Origin: Candidatus Marinamargulisbacteria bacterium SCGC AG-343-D04
Lineage (GTDB): Bacteria > Margulisbacteria > Marinamargulisbacteria > GCA-2716485 > GCA-002719695
Length of the DNA stretch: 38,404 bases
Assembly (NCBI GenBank): GCA_003265885.1
Contig: QFBQ01000011.1
Coordinates: forward strand, 1 to 38,404
Direction: 5' to 3'
A model generated the notes under the pieces. It searched no databases and was not told the origin of the DNA. It saw only the letters and a list, made by a program, of their open reading frames with translations. Below, piece after piece: positions 7,616-15,900 of the stretch. The translations under genes and the position numbers were made by a program. Within the stretch, counting starts at the first letter, position 1. Each line of letters opens with the position of its first letter.

Positions 7616-8599
7616 ATGTCGGGATTAACCTGTTCTAACTATAGCGATTTCCCTCATAATATAAGCTATGAAAAAATATCTTCCACTAAGTGCTTAGACC
7701 ATTGTGTTAGGCTAAAAATTCATTTCTCACCTATTAATCCGGCTGATATCAATATGATGGAAGGAAAATATCTGCTTCAACCAGAGTTACCTTTTGTTTG
7801 TGGAAATGAAGGGGTTGCTGAGGTGATCGAGTGCGGGAGATCTGTGACGCAGTTATGTGTTGGAGACTTTGTCATTTGTCCGTTTCAAAATCAAGATAGT
7901 TGGGAGGGTTTTTGGAAACAAGAAATGGTTATCTTAGAAGATTATTGTATTCCATTCCCAGAATTCTTTTCTTTGGAACAAGCTAGCATGCTTTCTGTAA
8001 ATCCTGTTACTGCATATTTATTGCTTACACAGTTTGTGTCCTTGAAACCGGGGGATGTGATTATTCAGAATTTAGCTAATTCATCTGTAGGTAGATGGGT
8101 GATTCATCTTGCTAAATTAATGGGGGTGAAGACGATAAATACGGTAAGGTCTTCTGATGTAGTGGGAGAATTAAAAGGTATTGGAGCAGATAGTGTGATT
8201 GTGGAAAAAGATAGGTTTTCAGCTAATATTGTTCAAAAGGGGCAGTGTAAATTAGCGTTGAATGGGGTAGGGGGATCGTCTTCTAGAGAGATTGCAAAAT
8301 GTTTGGCCCCTTATGGAACAATGGTAACCTATGGAGCTATGTCCAAAGAGCCTGTTTCTTTGGGGAATGCTTTGTTAATTTTCCAAAATATTAATTGTAC
8401 GGGATTTAATAGATCTAGATGGATTAATGAAACGTCTATGGATGATGTTAAATCGGTTTTTAAGTCTTTGTTTGAGTTAATGCCTTCTTTTTTTGAGATT
8501 CCTATTTATGACATATTTCCTTTGAATCAGTATGAAAATGCAATAGGTGCTCAGCTTAGGGGAGGGAGAAAAGGGAAGGTGTTATTTGAGTGTTGTTAA
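7616..8599 (+). CDS. Zinc-free MDR reductase, MECR/ETR1-like enoyl-thioester reductase
   Basis: The 327-residue protein belongs to the medium-chain dehydrogenase/reductase superfamily. FSPINPADINMMEGKY (38-52) matches the N-terminal motif of the MECR/ETR1 enoyl-thioester reductases, with a Tyr (Y52) where they place the catalytic one. Zinc ligands are absent. QNLANSSVGRWVIHLAKLMG (151-170) followed by INTVR is the NADPH-binding Rossmann turn, and again MECR-like (QNaSNS.VG). GGRKGKVLFE closes the protein as expected. Such enzymes reduce trans-2-enoyl thioesters in fatty acid synthesis; a general quinone or enoyl reductase role is the alternative. It follows glyS with no gap and is the last operon gene. 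Its stop overlaps the mazG stop tail to tail. Confidence 0.8.
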   Translation: MSGLTCSNYSDFPHNISYEKISSTKCLDHCVRLKIHFSPINPADINMMEGKYLLQPELPFVCGNEGVAEVIECGRSVTQLCVGDFVICPFQNQDSWEGFWKQEMVILEDYCIPFPEFFSLEQASMLSVNPVTAYLLLTQFVSLKPGDVIIQNLANSSVGRWVIHLAKLMGVKTINTVRSSDVVGELKGIGADSVIVEKDRFSANIVQKGQCKLALNGVGGSSSREIAKCLAPYGTMVTYGAMSKEPVSLGNALLIFQNINCTGFNRSRWINETSMDDVKSVFKSLFELMPSFFEIPIYDIFPLNQYENAIGAQLRGGRKGKVLFECC

Positions 8600-9357
8600 T
8601 GCTTTGAGGGGGATTTTTTTTTTGTTTCTTGCCATAGATTTTCTTTTTCTTCTAAGGTTAAATTCTTGAAATCTTTTGATGTTTTTTCCATTTCTTGGAA
8701 TCTATTAATAAATTTTTGATTTGCTTTTTGAAGTGCTTCTTCAGGGTTTATATGTAGTTTTCTTAAGCAGTTAACGAGTGAGAATAGAATATCTCCTGCT
8801 TCGTCGATAATGTTTTCGTTATTATTTTGGGAGTAGGCTTTTTTGAACTCTTGTATTTCTTCATCAAGTTTTAAGAGGGGGCCTTCTTTGTCTGGCCAGT
8901 CAAATCCTGTTTTGGATGCTTTTTTTTGAATCTTTGTGGCTTTCATTAGTGCAGGTAATTTTGGAATGTTGCTCATTGCAGATGTTTCATTTTTTTCGAT
9001 TTTTTTAATATCCTCCCAATTTTTCAGGACGTCATTAACAGAACTTGCTTTTTTATCGCCAAAGACATGAGGGTGTCTTCGTATCATTTTTTGGTTAACA
9101 CATGTGGCAATATCATCTAGGCTGAAGTAGTTTTTTTCTTCTGCTAGTATGGATATCATGACGACTTGCAGTAAAACATCTCCGCATTCCTCGAGCATGT
9201 TTTCTTTGCAATTATTTTCTAAGGCTTCGCTTAATTCGTAGGCTTCTTCTATAAGGCAGGGGATTAGGGATTGAAATGTTTGTTCTCTATCCCAAGGGCA
9301 ACCGTTTGGACTTCTCAGCGTTCTTACTGTTTCGAGTAATTTTTTTAATGGGAGCAT
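8596..9357 (-). CDS. mazG: Nucleoside triphosphate pyrophosphohydrolase MazG
   Basis: This 253-residue protein is a two-domain MazG that hydrolyses NTPs or dNTPs to the monophosphate and pyrophosphate, acting in nucleotide-pool cleaning. The start LRSPNGCPWDREQTFQSL (14-31) is diagnostic. Metal ligands of the N-terminal domain lie in EEAYELSEAL (E37, E38, E41) and EECGDVLLQV (E56, E57, D60), followed by RRHPHVFG (93-100). The C-terminal domain repeats the pattern in DEEIQEF (165-171) and DEAGDILFSLVN (185-196). Its ATG shares a base with the sepF stop (TAATG), so it is probably translated by coupling within yggS-sepF-mazG. Confidence 0.95.
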   Translation of the reverse strand: MLPLKKLLETVRTLRSPNGCPWDREQTFQSLIPCLIEEAYELSEALENNCKENMLEECGDVLLQVVMISILAEEKNYFSLDDIATCVNQKMIRRHPHVFGDKKASSVNDVLKNWEDIKKIEKNETSAMSNIPKLPALMKATKIQKKASKTGFDWPDKEGPLLKLDEEIQEFKKAYSQNNNENIIDEAGDILFSLVNCLRKLHINPEEALQKANQKFINRFQEMEKTSKDFKNLTLEEKENLWQETKKKSPSKH

Positions 9358-9812
9358 TATCCAGTTGATATTTTGTTGAAAAATATGTCTTTTTCAGAAT
9401 TCTCAATTCCCTGTTCAAGGGTTGTTTTTTCATTTGTATTGGCTATGAGAATGTTTGCAGGAGTAAATAAGAAAATGTTTTCTCCAATTTTCATCATGTG
9501 ACCATTAATGGCATAGGCTGTTCCACAAATGAAATCTATTAGACGTTTTCCGGATTGTTTGTCGAGATATTTTAAATTAACAATAACGGGTTTGTTTTCC
9601 CTTAGATGTGCTGCGATATTTAATGAATCTTCGTAAACTCTTGGTTCGTTTATTTTGATTTCAGAAGAGGCAAATGGTCGTGCATTATTAGAGTTTATCA
9701 AGGATCCCTTGAAAGGTTTTATGTTTAATGAGGTATCTACGTCAGGATTTTCAGAAGCACTATTTTCTGCAAAGCCAAAAAAATCTTTTATTTCGTTTAT
9801 TACTGAAGCCAT
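9357..9812 (-). CDS. sepF: Cell-division protein SepF
   Basis: I choose the ATG at 9812, giving 151 residues (MASVINEIKDFFGFAE...). An AGGAG site lies six bases upstream, inside the end of yggS, and the sequence then begins with the amphipathic membrane-targeting helix typical of SepF. The conserved core spans about 51-123: INEPRVYEDSLNIAAHLREN, VIVNLKYLDKQSGKRLIDF, CGTAYAINGHMMKIGENIFLFTP. SepF links FtsZ to the membrane and polymerises at the division site. The linker between helix and core (15-50) is low in complexity, as usual. The gene starts one base after the yggS stop and shares its stop with the mazG start, so the three are co-transcribed. The yggS-sepF pairing is a well-known arrangement. 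Confidence 0.93.
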   Translation of the reverse strand: MASVINEIKDFFGFAENSASENPDVDTSLNIKPFKGSLINSNNARPFASSEIKINEPRVYEDSLNIAAHLRENKPVIVNLKYLDKQSGKRLIDFICGTAYAINGHMMKIGENIFLFTPANILIANTNEKTTLEQGIENSEKDIFFNKISTG

Positions 9813-9813
9813 G

Positions 9814-10512
9814 TTACTCTCCTTTTGCCCCTTGAAATAACGTTCTTCCAATTCTGATCATAGTGGATCCAGATGGAATTGCTGTTTCAAAATCAGAGCT
9901 CATTCCCATACTTAATTCACTAATATTAAATTCATTTTTTAGCGTCTCAAATAGTAAGTATGTTTTGTCAAAAATATTTTTTAACTTTTTTTTATCTTCA
10001 CTATACGGAGCTATTAACATTATACCCTTAATATGGATATTTGAAAAAGAAAAAATTTTTTCTTTTTTTTCTAGTAGAGTTTCGTACTTAAATCCGTGTT
10101 TTTTTTCGTCGTTTGCTGTATTTATTTGTAAAAAACATGTGATCTTTTTGTTTAAATCTATGCATTTTTTGTTTATTATTTCTAATAAGTCTATGCTGTC
10201 TACAGATTGAATAGTGTCAAAGTTTTCGACTACTTTTTTAACTTTGTTTTTTTGTAAGTGTCCAATGAAGTGCCATTGGATTTTTTTTAAATGCTGAAGA
10301 GAGTCTATCTTTTTTAATGCATCTTGAACTTTGTTTTCTCCGAAAATGGTATATCCATATTCGTGAAGAGTTTGTATATCTTCAATGGATGCATACTTTG
10401 ATGCAATACAAATTTTAAGGTCTTTTGTTATGTTGTGTAGAGATGCAATTGTTTTTATTTTTTGACTTAGTTCATTCGCATTCTTTTCTAAGAGGGATTT
10501 GTTACTTTCCAT
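9814..10512 (-). CDS. yggS: PLP homeostasis protein, YggS/PLPBP family
   Basis: The 232-residue protein is a single-domain pyridoxal-phosphate-binding TIM barrel. The cofactor lysine is K39 in ICIASKYAS, aligned with the usual AVSK. GENKVQDALKK (58-68), the signature WHFIGHLQKNKVKKV (80-94), SVDSIDLL, and the phosphate-binding C-terminal segment SMGMSSDFETAI.SGSTMIRIGRTLF are all present. The family buffers PLP and affects amino-acid pools; it is not a racemase. It is the first gene of the minus-strand yggS-sepF-mazG set, with a 91-base divergent gap to the ydcF-like gene. No strong ribosome site precedes the ATG. Confidence 0.95.
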   Translation of the reverse strand: MESNKSLLEKNANELSQKIKTIASLHNITKDLKICIASKYASIEDIQTLHEYGYTIFGENKVQDALKKIDSLQHLKKIQWHFIGHLQKNKVKKVVENFDTIQSVDSIDLLEIINKKCIDLNKKITCFLQINTANDEKKHGFKYETLLEKKEKIFSFSNIHIKGIMLIAPYSEDKKKLKNIFDKTYLLFETLKNEFNISELSMGMSSDFETAIPSGSTMIRIGRTLFQGAKGE

Positions 10513-10603
10513 AATTAGTGTTTATTTTAATATAATCTTTATCATTAGTGTAGCGTTATACGTGTTGCTGGATTATGGAGTTGAAATGGAGTAACCTGAG
10601 ATT

Positions 10604-11170
10604 ATGGTTCGAGTATTTTTTTCTTTTATACTTATCTTTTCTTTTTGTATTTATTTCTTTTTTCATAGTATTCATCTTTTTTTAGAATATGAAAGGAAGC
10701 CTCTTTCTAAAGTAGATGCTCTTGTTGTTTTATCAGGGGGGACTGGCTCAAGAGTTGACTTGGGTGTTGATATGTTTAAGCAGGGAGTATCTTCTACTAT
10801 AATTTTTACTGGAAATCTTTTTTATCTAAAATCTGTGCCGCAGTTAATGAGAGATTATGCAGAGTCTAGAGGGCTTTCTTCGGCGAGGGTGATTTTAGAA
10901 GAAAACTCTTACTCTACCTCTGATCATGCGGTGAATTTAAAACCCATTTTTGAACAGAATGAGATTCGGTCCATTTGTATTGTCACGTCTAAGTTTCATA
11001 CTCAAAGAGCGTATAAAGTATTTTCTACATATTTTTCAACTCTTGATGTTTATGTTGTAGGCTCTGAAGATGGAATTGATTACTCTCGCTGGTGGAAAAC
11101 TCCTCAAATGATAGAGTTAGTTATGTTTGAGTTTTTAAAACGTGTATATTATGGGGTTTTTGTTTTTTAG
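10604..11170 (+). CDS. DUF218/YdcF-like membrane-anchored protein
   Basis: This 188-residue protein has one N-terminal membrane anchor (about 4-26) and a DUF218 domain of the YdcF/SanA/ElyC kind. Landmarks are DALVVLSGGTGSRVDLGVDMF (38-58), ILEENSYSTSDHAVNLKPI (97-115) and CIVTSKFHTQRAYKVF (125-140), where conserved polar residues form the presumed active site. Family members influence envelope and cell-wall polymer metabolism in ways that are poorly defined. TGGAG at 10587-10591 is a plausible ribosome site. It opens the plus-strand series that leads into the surface-protein genes, but a 76-base gap follows it, so shared transcription is unproven. Confidence 0.88.
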   Translation: MVRVFFSFILIFSFCIYFFFHSIHLFLEYERKPLSKVDALVVLSGGTGSRVDLGVDMFKQGVSSTIIFTGNLFYLKSVPQLMRDYAESRGLSSARVILEENSYSTSDHAVNLKPIFEQNEIRSICIVTSKFHTQRAYKVFSTYFSTLDVYVVGSEDGIDYSRWWKTPQMIELVMFEFLKRVYYGVFVF

Positions 11171-11246
11171 TTAATTAGTTCGTTTGCTTTTGTTAAGATA
11201 GAGTTAAGGCCTCGATTTCTTTTTATGTTTTTGTGAAATATGAGTA

Positions 11247-11933
11247 ATGAAGGTTTTATTATTTCCTTTTTACAAGTTTTGTATTTCTTTTGTCGTTATC
11301 TTTAATGTGGATAACAAAATTGAGTGCAACATATTAGGATGTTTTAAATTATTATTGGTCATTTCTTTTTCAATGATGACTTTATTTGAGCCTGTTTTTG
11401 CGGATTCTTTGGTTTCTGAAAAAACATTTTTTAATAAATTGTCAGGGTTAGCAAATGGATTGACTGCATATTTTGATGAAGTGGATTTTTATTCTCAAAA
11501 AACTAATATTAATAATACTCAAGACAGTTTGATGATTCTTGATGTAGCGTTTAAAACAGCAGCTAATACAGGATCTAATTTTGGGGAATTACTTGATTTA
11601 GAAGAAGATGATAGTCATATTGAACCTGCGGTTATTAATACTCCTCTAGTGTTTCCTAACCCTTTTCGTCAATCTACATTTGAAGGAGCTGTTTTGTCTT
11701 ATGAATTATCTAAGGATTTTGATATGGAAATTCATATTTATAACATGCTTGCTCAAAGAGTGTTTAAACAAACTTTTTTAAAGGGGGCTGTTGGTGCTAG
11801 AAGGGGAGAGAATAGATTGGAAGTAAATAGAGAATCTTTAGGAGGGATTATTTTGTCATCGGGTGTTTATTTTATTGTGTTTATTCATTCAGGTAAGGTT
11901 CTTAGTAAAGGAAAAATGGTGGTGAAACCATGA
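11247..11933 (+). CDS. Secreted protein with T9SS-sorting-like/FlgD-Ig-like C-terminal domain
   Basis: The C-terminal 95 or so residues match the type A sorting-signal/FlgD Ig-like fold: VFPNPF (135-140), VLSYELSKDFDMEIHIYN (149-166), GENRLEV, then LSSGVYFIVFIHSGK (203-217) and a terminal KGKMVVKP. In Bacteroidetes such domains direct export by the type IX system; in other phyla they occur in surface proteins without a proven T9SS. The hydrophobic segment CFKLLLVISFSMMTLFEPVFA (32-52) looks like the real signal peptide, so translation may begin at an internal GTG (residue 21, 11307). The annotated ATG has no clear ribosome site. The middle (55-130) is unrecognised. Its stop overlaps the start of the PorV-like gene by four bases. 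Confidence 0.75.
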   Translation: MKVLLFPFYKFCISFVVIFNVDNKIECNILGCFKLLLVISFSMMTLFEPVFADSLVSEKTFFNKLSGLANGLTAYFDEVDFYSQKTNINNTQDSLMILDVAFKTAANTGSNFGELLDLEEDDSHIEPAVINTPLVFPNPFRQSTFEGAVLSYELSKDFDMEIHIYNMLAQRVFKQTFLKGAVGARRGENRLEVNRESLGGIILSSGVYFIVFIHSGKVLSKGKMVVKP

Positions 11934-12904
11934 AGTTTTATAGTGTTATGTTAAGTCTATTGCTGTTTTCTACGTCGTTGTTTAGTCAGGATGTTACTTT
12001 TTTTTCTGCATCTAAAATCGGATCATCCGCAAGAATGGTTCGCTTAGCCGGCATAGAGGGGATGAGTAAACGTGCAGATTCTGTTTTTGAAAACCCAGCG
12101 GCGCTTTATAATGTATCACGATTTTCTTCATCTTTTTTTACTACTACATTGATGGAAGAGGTTAAATATCAAAATGGAGCGGCAGCTTTTAGACTACCAA
12201 TAGGGGTTGTAGGGATTGGGTTTATGAATGTAGGAGTTGAAGATATTATAAAGTCAAGAAAACGTGAGCTCTTTGATAAAACTATTTATGAAATTGATAG
12301 TTACTTTGGGTATCAAAATTCTTTGTTGAAATTAGCGTATCAGTTTTCGCGATCTGAACATATTCATATTGGAATCTCAACGTCTTATTATTATTCTGAG
12401 TTTGATACAGTTAAGGCAGAAGGGGTTAATGGCGATTTAGGATTTATATTTAATTCAACTCAATTTGAGTTTGCAATTTTATTTAGAAATGTGATTGATT
12501 CTAATGATGTTACGTTTTCAGATACAGAGGAAGGATCTAATAGTAGTGATGGGCAGACAGAAAAGCTTTCCTTTGAGACCATTTATTCGTTACAATATAG
12601 ATTAAGGAATTTTAATGTATATGGACAGATTAAAACCACGATGGAGTTAGATCGAGGGGTTCACAAAGCTATTGCTATTGAGTACGCTCCGCGTTTTCTT
12701 CCTTTCGTCTCTTTTTCTGGAGGATTTAAACGATTTCCGTTTATGTTTTATGAAGAAGGGGAACTAAGAAAAGAAAGCAAGAATTCTTTTTCTTTGGGAT
12801 TTGCTTTGGATTTAGTGGGAGTTAACTTTGATTATGCTTATGAGAAAAGTGATCATATAGAGTTTGAAAATAAGCATTATTTTTCAGCGGGGTATTCATT
12901 TTGA
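11930..12904 (+). CDS. PorV/PorQ-like outer-membrane beta-barrel protein
   Basis: The 324-residue protein has a signal peptide (MKFYSVMLSLLLFSTSLFSQ), followed by the recognisable family start SSARMVRLAGIEGMSKRADSVFENPAALY (32-60), corresponding to the usual G.ga.amGgA..A...d..a...NPA.l. The remainder is alternating strands ending in an aromatic terminal strand, HYFSAGYSF, as expected for an outer-membrane barrel of the FadL/PorV/UPF0164 type. PorV acts as a shuttle in type IX secretion, but distant relatives exist where no such system is known. Translational coupling with the sorting-domain gene (ATGA overlap), and the giant fibre gene 17 bases downstream, suggest that all three belong to one surface-display operon. 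Confidence 0.8.
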   Translation: MKFYSVMLSLLLFSTSLFSQDVTFFSASKIGSSARMVRLAGIEGMSKRADSVFENPAALYNVSRFSSSFFTTTLMEEVKYQNGAAAFRLPIGVVGIGFMNVGVEDIIKSRKRELFDKTIYEIDSYFGYQNSLLKLAYQFSRSEHIHIGISTSYYYSEFDTVKAEGVNGDLGFIFNSTQFEFAILFRNVIDSNDVTFSDTEEGSNSSDGQTEKLSFETIYSLQYRLRNFNVYGQIKTTMELDRGVHKAIAIEYAPRFLPFVSFSGGFKRFPFMFYEEGELRKESKNSFSLGFALDLVGVNFDYAYEKSDHIEFENKHYFSAGYSF

Positions 12905-12921
12905 TTGAGAGAAAATAACAA

Positions 12922-15900
12922 ATGGTTAAAAGGGCTTTTTTTATTATAGTGGTCTTCTTGTATACTGTATCTGCAGTTTTTGCTGACATTGGGGATATTA
13001 TAATTCAGCCTTATTTTGAAAATCTTGATGATGGTACGTATACTGTTGAGCTGGAGTTTAAATCTACAGATAATGTAGGAGCTGCTCAACCTTTAATTGT
13101 TACAGAGAGTGCTTCTTTAATTAGTACGAGTACTCAATTTAATAATGGTTTTTCAGAAATTTTTCTTTATAATATTAATAAAGATCGATTTTCTTCCCCT
13201 AATGTGTTTGTTGATATCGAAATAGTGGGGGAAGGTTTAAGTCAAAGAATGAAGTTTTTTTCTTCAGCTTATGCGTTAAGAGCTCATCGTTCAGAGAATG
13301 TGTTATATCCGAAAGCTGAAACATTGGGTAGAGATACTATTTTCACTAATACCATTACTGTGAATGCTGAGATAGATTTTGGTGATTTTTTAGTGGTTCC
13401 AGACAGATTGCCTTATTTTAGAGGTGAAGGAAGGTTTAGTTCGTTTTATGCTATGGACTTAGAAGGTGTTTCCGTAAATGTTACAGATTTATTTAGGGAT
13501 GGGGTTGATTTTAAAGACTCTCTATCTTGGATTCCATCAACGAATAGGGGGGGGGGCAATGGGATTGTTTACACTAGAAGTGATATAAATTCTGTAGGGA
13601 TTAATTATCTAAGTCCTCCTAGGTTTACTTTAGATGTTAGTGGAGCAATCAGTTCCAATGTACTGTTAATGGACAATAGTCGCTTGACGGCTTTACAAGA
13701 TTGGGTTGAAGCAGGTGATGTATTGTCTTATACCGGGGCAGGAGGTGTTGGAATTTATGATTCTTTTTCTGACAATAAATTGAAAGTTAATGGGGGGATT
13801 CGTCTTAGACCTTCTGCTCCAAATAGTATTCGTTCTGGAACTATTTATTATGAAAAGGGTTCTTCCCAAGATAATTTTTTTGGGATTGTTACACGTAATA
13901 GTACTATAGTTCATAGTCCTCTAAATGGAATTCAGGCCAGTGGAGCTAAAGGGCAACTTAGTTTTTTTGAAGAGGCATTGGAATTAGGCGGAAGTTCTGA
14001 TATTACTCTAGGATTATTTTCAGACTTCTCTTTATCTTCATCATTAAGCTTTTTTTCAGATAGTATGATGGAGTTTCTTTTTTCTGAGGGGGAAGATATA
14101 TATCAGGTGATAGATATTTCTAGTAAGAATGGGGATGTAATTGTTTCAATTAATTCAAAAGGAGATGTTAGTATTGGGAATTTAACTCTTTTAAGTGAAG
14201 ATGATCATTTTTCAGTTAAAGGAGAATTAAATGCAACTCGATATTTTTTGGATGGAGCTCCTATAGAGTTGAGAGTTTCTCTTGGGGAGCTTTTTTTGAT
14301 GAATTATGATTCGCTTACAAAAACTGCTGGGAGTATATATTTTGATGATGGGTATGTTTCAATTGGTCAATTTAATCCTTCATCAAATCTTGAAATATCT
14401 TCTCCATATAGAGAATTAGATTCGTCGATACCTACGAAAGACCCTGCTATTACGTTTCGATCAAGAGGGAGTCCGGATACTGTTTATACATTGGGAATTG
14501 ACTCTGATGATGAAAACCAATTTAGGATAGAACAATCTGAACATCTTGGCTCTGTGGCTCCTTTGTTTATTATTAAGAAGAATCATCTTTCTATTGGAAA
14601 TGATGATGCTCGTGCTAATTTACATATATTTGGGGAGAAAGGACTTCTTTTGGAGGGGGACTTTAGCTTTTTTGATGATACTTTTGTGACAGAAAATGTT
14701 TCTGTTTTTCAGCAACCGGGGAATAGATTGTTTTTTAATACATATAATGGATCTGTTCGAAAAGGTAGAGCAGAGTTAGATGAGTGGAGTTTGGATAATG
14801 TAGGAATATACTCGGTAGGCTTAGGGGAGTTAAACGTTTCTCCAGGAAACTTTTCTTCTGTTTTAGCTGGGAGAAAAAATAATTTAGAGGGAGCATACTC
14901 AACTCTTTATAATGGGAACTCGAATCGTGTTGACGGTTATTTTTCGGGAGCTTTTGGGAGGGGAGCAAGTGTTCCTTATGATGGGTCTTTTGTTTTTTCT
15001 TTTGCAAGAGATTTAAGGTATTCATTTGATGAAGATAGTTTTACTCCTTTTGCATCTACTGTTCCTAGACAATTTTTAATAGGGTCGGCTCAGGGTGACG
15101 TTCTTTCAATGGGGGTAAACACTTCCGATTATGATTCTATTCTTGCTATTCAAGCTATTCCAATTACGTTTACCTTGTTTGAGCAAGAAATGAATATCAC
15201 AAGTTCAGATGCAATAGTAGTGTTTGATGATTTGGTTTCAAACAATATTATATCGATTAGACCTAGTCAATTTGGTTTTCTTAGAGTTCCTTTTGAACAG
15301 AAGTTTAAAGAGTATTATTCAATAACTTATTCTGAAGATATGAATTCAATTAATAGCTTTATTGTATCTTTCAATGCGTCTGAAGTATTTGAAGATCTCA
15401 TTTCTTTAGCTAAACATAATAGTGTCAGTTCTATTCCTATGGATCTTATTGAATATGTTGTTCCGTCTGATAACTGGAAACGTCAGTATACTTACGATAC
15501 AGCTAAATCGTATGTTACTGGATCCGGAGTTTCTGTCCCAGGATTTTCTAGTTTTGTAGTACATAAGCAGTTTTTGATGTATCAAAAAAATGTGTTGAAG
15601 AGACATGGTAAAAATGTGATGAATTTAGTTAATACGGACTTAGCTAATTTGTTAGATTCTCAGAATAATTATGCGGATGAAAGTGTAGATGGTTCTTTGG
15701 TAAAAGAGTGTACAACACGGGGAGGCTTCTCTACTTTTTTTAGTCCAGCAAATGCTCCAGTAAATGTGTCAAGTTTTACGTCTTCTTTAGTTATTGATGC
15801 AGATGCACATGGAGGTTTTACTTTAAATGATTTGAATTCTATGATTGTTGCAGATATTAATAAAGTACAGAGTTATATTAACTCAAATCCAGCTCTTAGT

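Noticed and set aside
8590..8605. A bidirectional terminator between the enoyl reductase and mazG genes
   Set aside because: The two stop codons overlap tail to tail, with no gap, and no stem-loop is seen at the junction.
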